Assembly (NCBI RefSeq): GCF_020882245.1 | Contig: NC_083599.1 | Location: 16,564,865-16,628,864 of the forward strand | Direction: 5' to 3' | Origin: Rhopalosiphum padi | Lineage: Eukaryota > Arthropoda > Insecta > Hemiptera > Aphididae | Length of the DNA stretch: 64,000 nucleotides | Shown: positions 63,451 through 64,000 of the stretch, piece by piece | Layout of the letters: each line of letters opens with the position of its first letter | How positions within the stretch are numbered: the stretch's first letter is position 1 | Position numbers and translations under genes: made by a program | The notes under the pieces: model-generated | Database searches by the model: none | The model's input: only the letters and a program-made list of their open reading frames with translations | What the model was told of the DNA's origin: nothing

Positions 63451-64000
63451 TTTTGCGGTATGTCGTTACCTATAATATATATCTGTGCACGAATATCTCT
63501 GATATTTAGCGATTGAGCGATAGCTCCCGATCCGTTGTACATAATATGTAAATATAAAAAACGTATAATACTGTGATATAACGTGTGATTAGGTATTATA
63601 GGTATGATGTGAATTATGGTTGTTTTGCAAAAATATATTATATAATAATATGAGAAAAGTCCATTTTCGCGAGCGGATCCGAGTTGTCCGTGGAATTGCC
63701 TGTGTGGATGAACGGGACACGTGACGTGCGTTCAAATAATTGTTATTTTAGATTTTAAGTGTTATACAACAAGTATGAATATATATTTATTGTATTATGT
63801 ATTATACACGTTCAAAATCTATTTTCATTCTGTATAATATTACGACAAGAGGTGAATGTTGTGTATTTAAATTTCAAAACATAATAATATATTATACATC
63901 CATATTGTACATTTAACAAATAAAAATTATTTGGTATCCCATTCAGGCTTATTTATTTTAAATGAATTTAAACTTACCTAAAAAAACGTATTTAAACTTG
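63451..64000. other. AT-rich non-coding end of window
   Basis: No gene or repeat that I can name. TATTATAATA-type low complexity prevails. Confidence 0.55.

Noticed and set aside
1..64000. Search for CRISPR arrays, operons, ribosomal RNA, known insect microRNAs and telomeric TTAGG arrays
   Set aside because: None were seen. Direct repeats here are simple microsatellites, and no mature sequence of the common conserved insect microRNAs was recognised by eye.

Overview
The window is AT-rich eukaryotic DNA, most likely from an aphid (Hemiptera: Aphididae). This rests on the style of the sequence: very dense TA/TAA-type low complexity, palindromic blocks such as TAATATTATAATATTA, the recurring word GTAGGTACCTA, many dinucleotide and trinucleotide microsatellites, and many worn DNA-transposon termini. 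The species cannot be proved from the sequence alone. I see no bacterial or organellar features (no operons, ribosome binding sites, tRNA or rRNA genes).

No intact conventional protein-coding gene can be supported. The stretch looks intergenic or intronic: long AT-rich tracts alternate with GC/CpG-rich patches at about 5.9-6.9, 13.6-14.0, 15.8-17.0, 18.2-18.9, 20.0-21.0, 34.9-36.5, 37.6-38.7, 40.5-41.2, 46.1-47.1, 54.6-55.7 and 62.0-63.4 kb. Those patches carry trinucleotide repeats and most of the longer spurious open frames. They are the places where promoters or 5' exons might lie; the best coding-exon candidate is on the minus strand at 40.5-40.7 kb.

What can be identified with good support is a set of decayed transposable elements. 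From left to right: a 183-bp hAT-type MITE with a perfect 8-bp target duplication (2.25 kb); a weak THAP-like relic (3.6-3.9 kb); a nearly complete but heavily broken hAT element with a BED-to-dimerisation-domain transposase relic on the minus strand (6.9-9.7 kb); a non-LTR retrotransposon whose RT part is inverted relative to its C-terminal part (12.8-13.4 kb), sitting between hAT-like ends; a second, shorter copy of the first MITE family (19.45 kb); a 372-bp element with TTAA-like flanks (24.06 kb); a 245-bp hAT MITE (25.87 kb); further transposon ends (25.5, 29.8-30.3, 35.7 kb); an RTE-like LINE relic with a poly(A) tail (58.9-60.35 kb, minus); and directly beside it a Tc1/mariner transposase fragment (60.8-61.0 kb, minus).

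Nothing here looks like a working multi-gene system. The value of the window is as a record of transposon insertion, nesting and decay around a few unassigned open frames.
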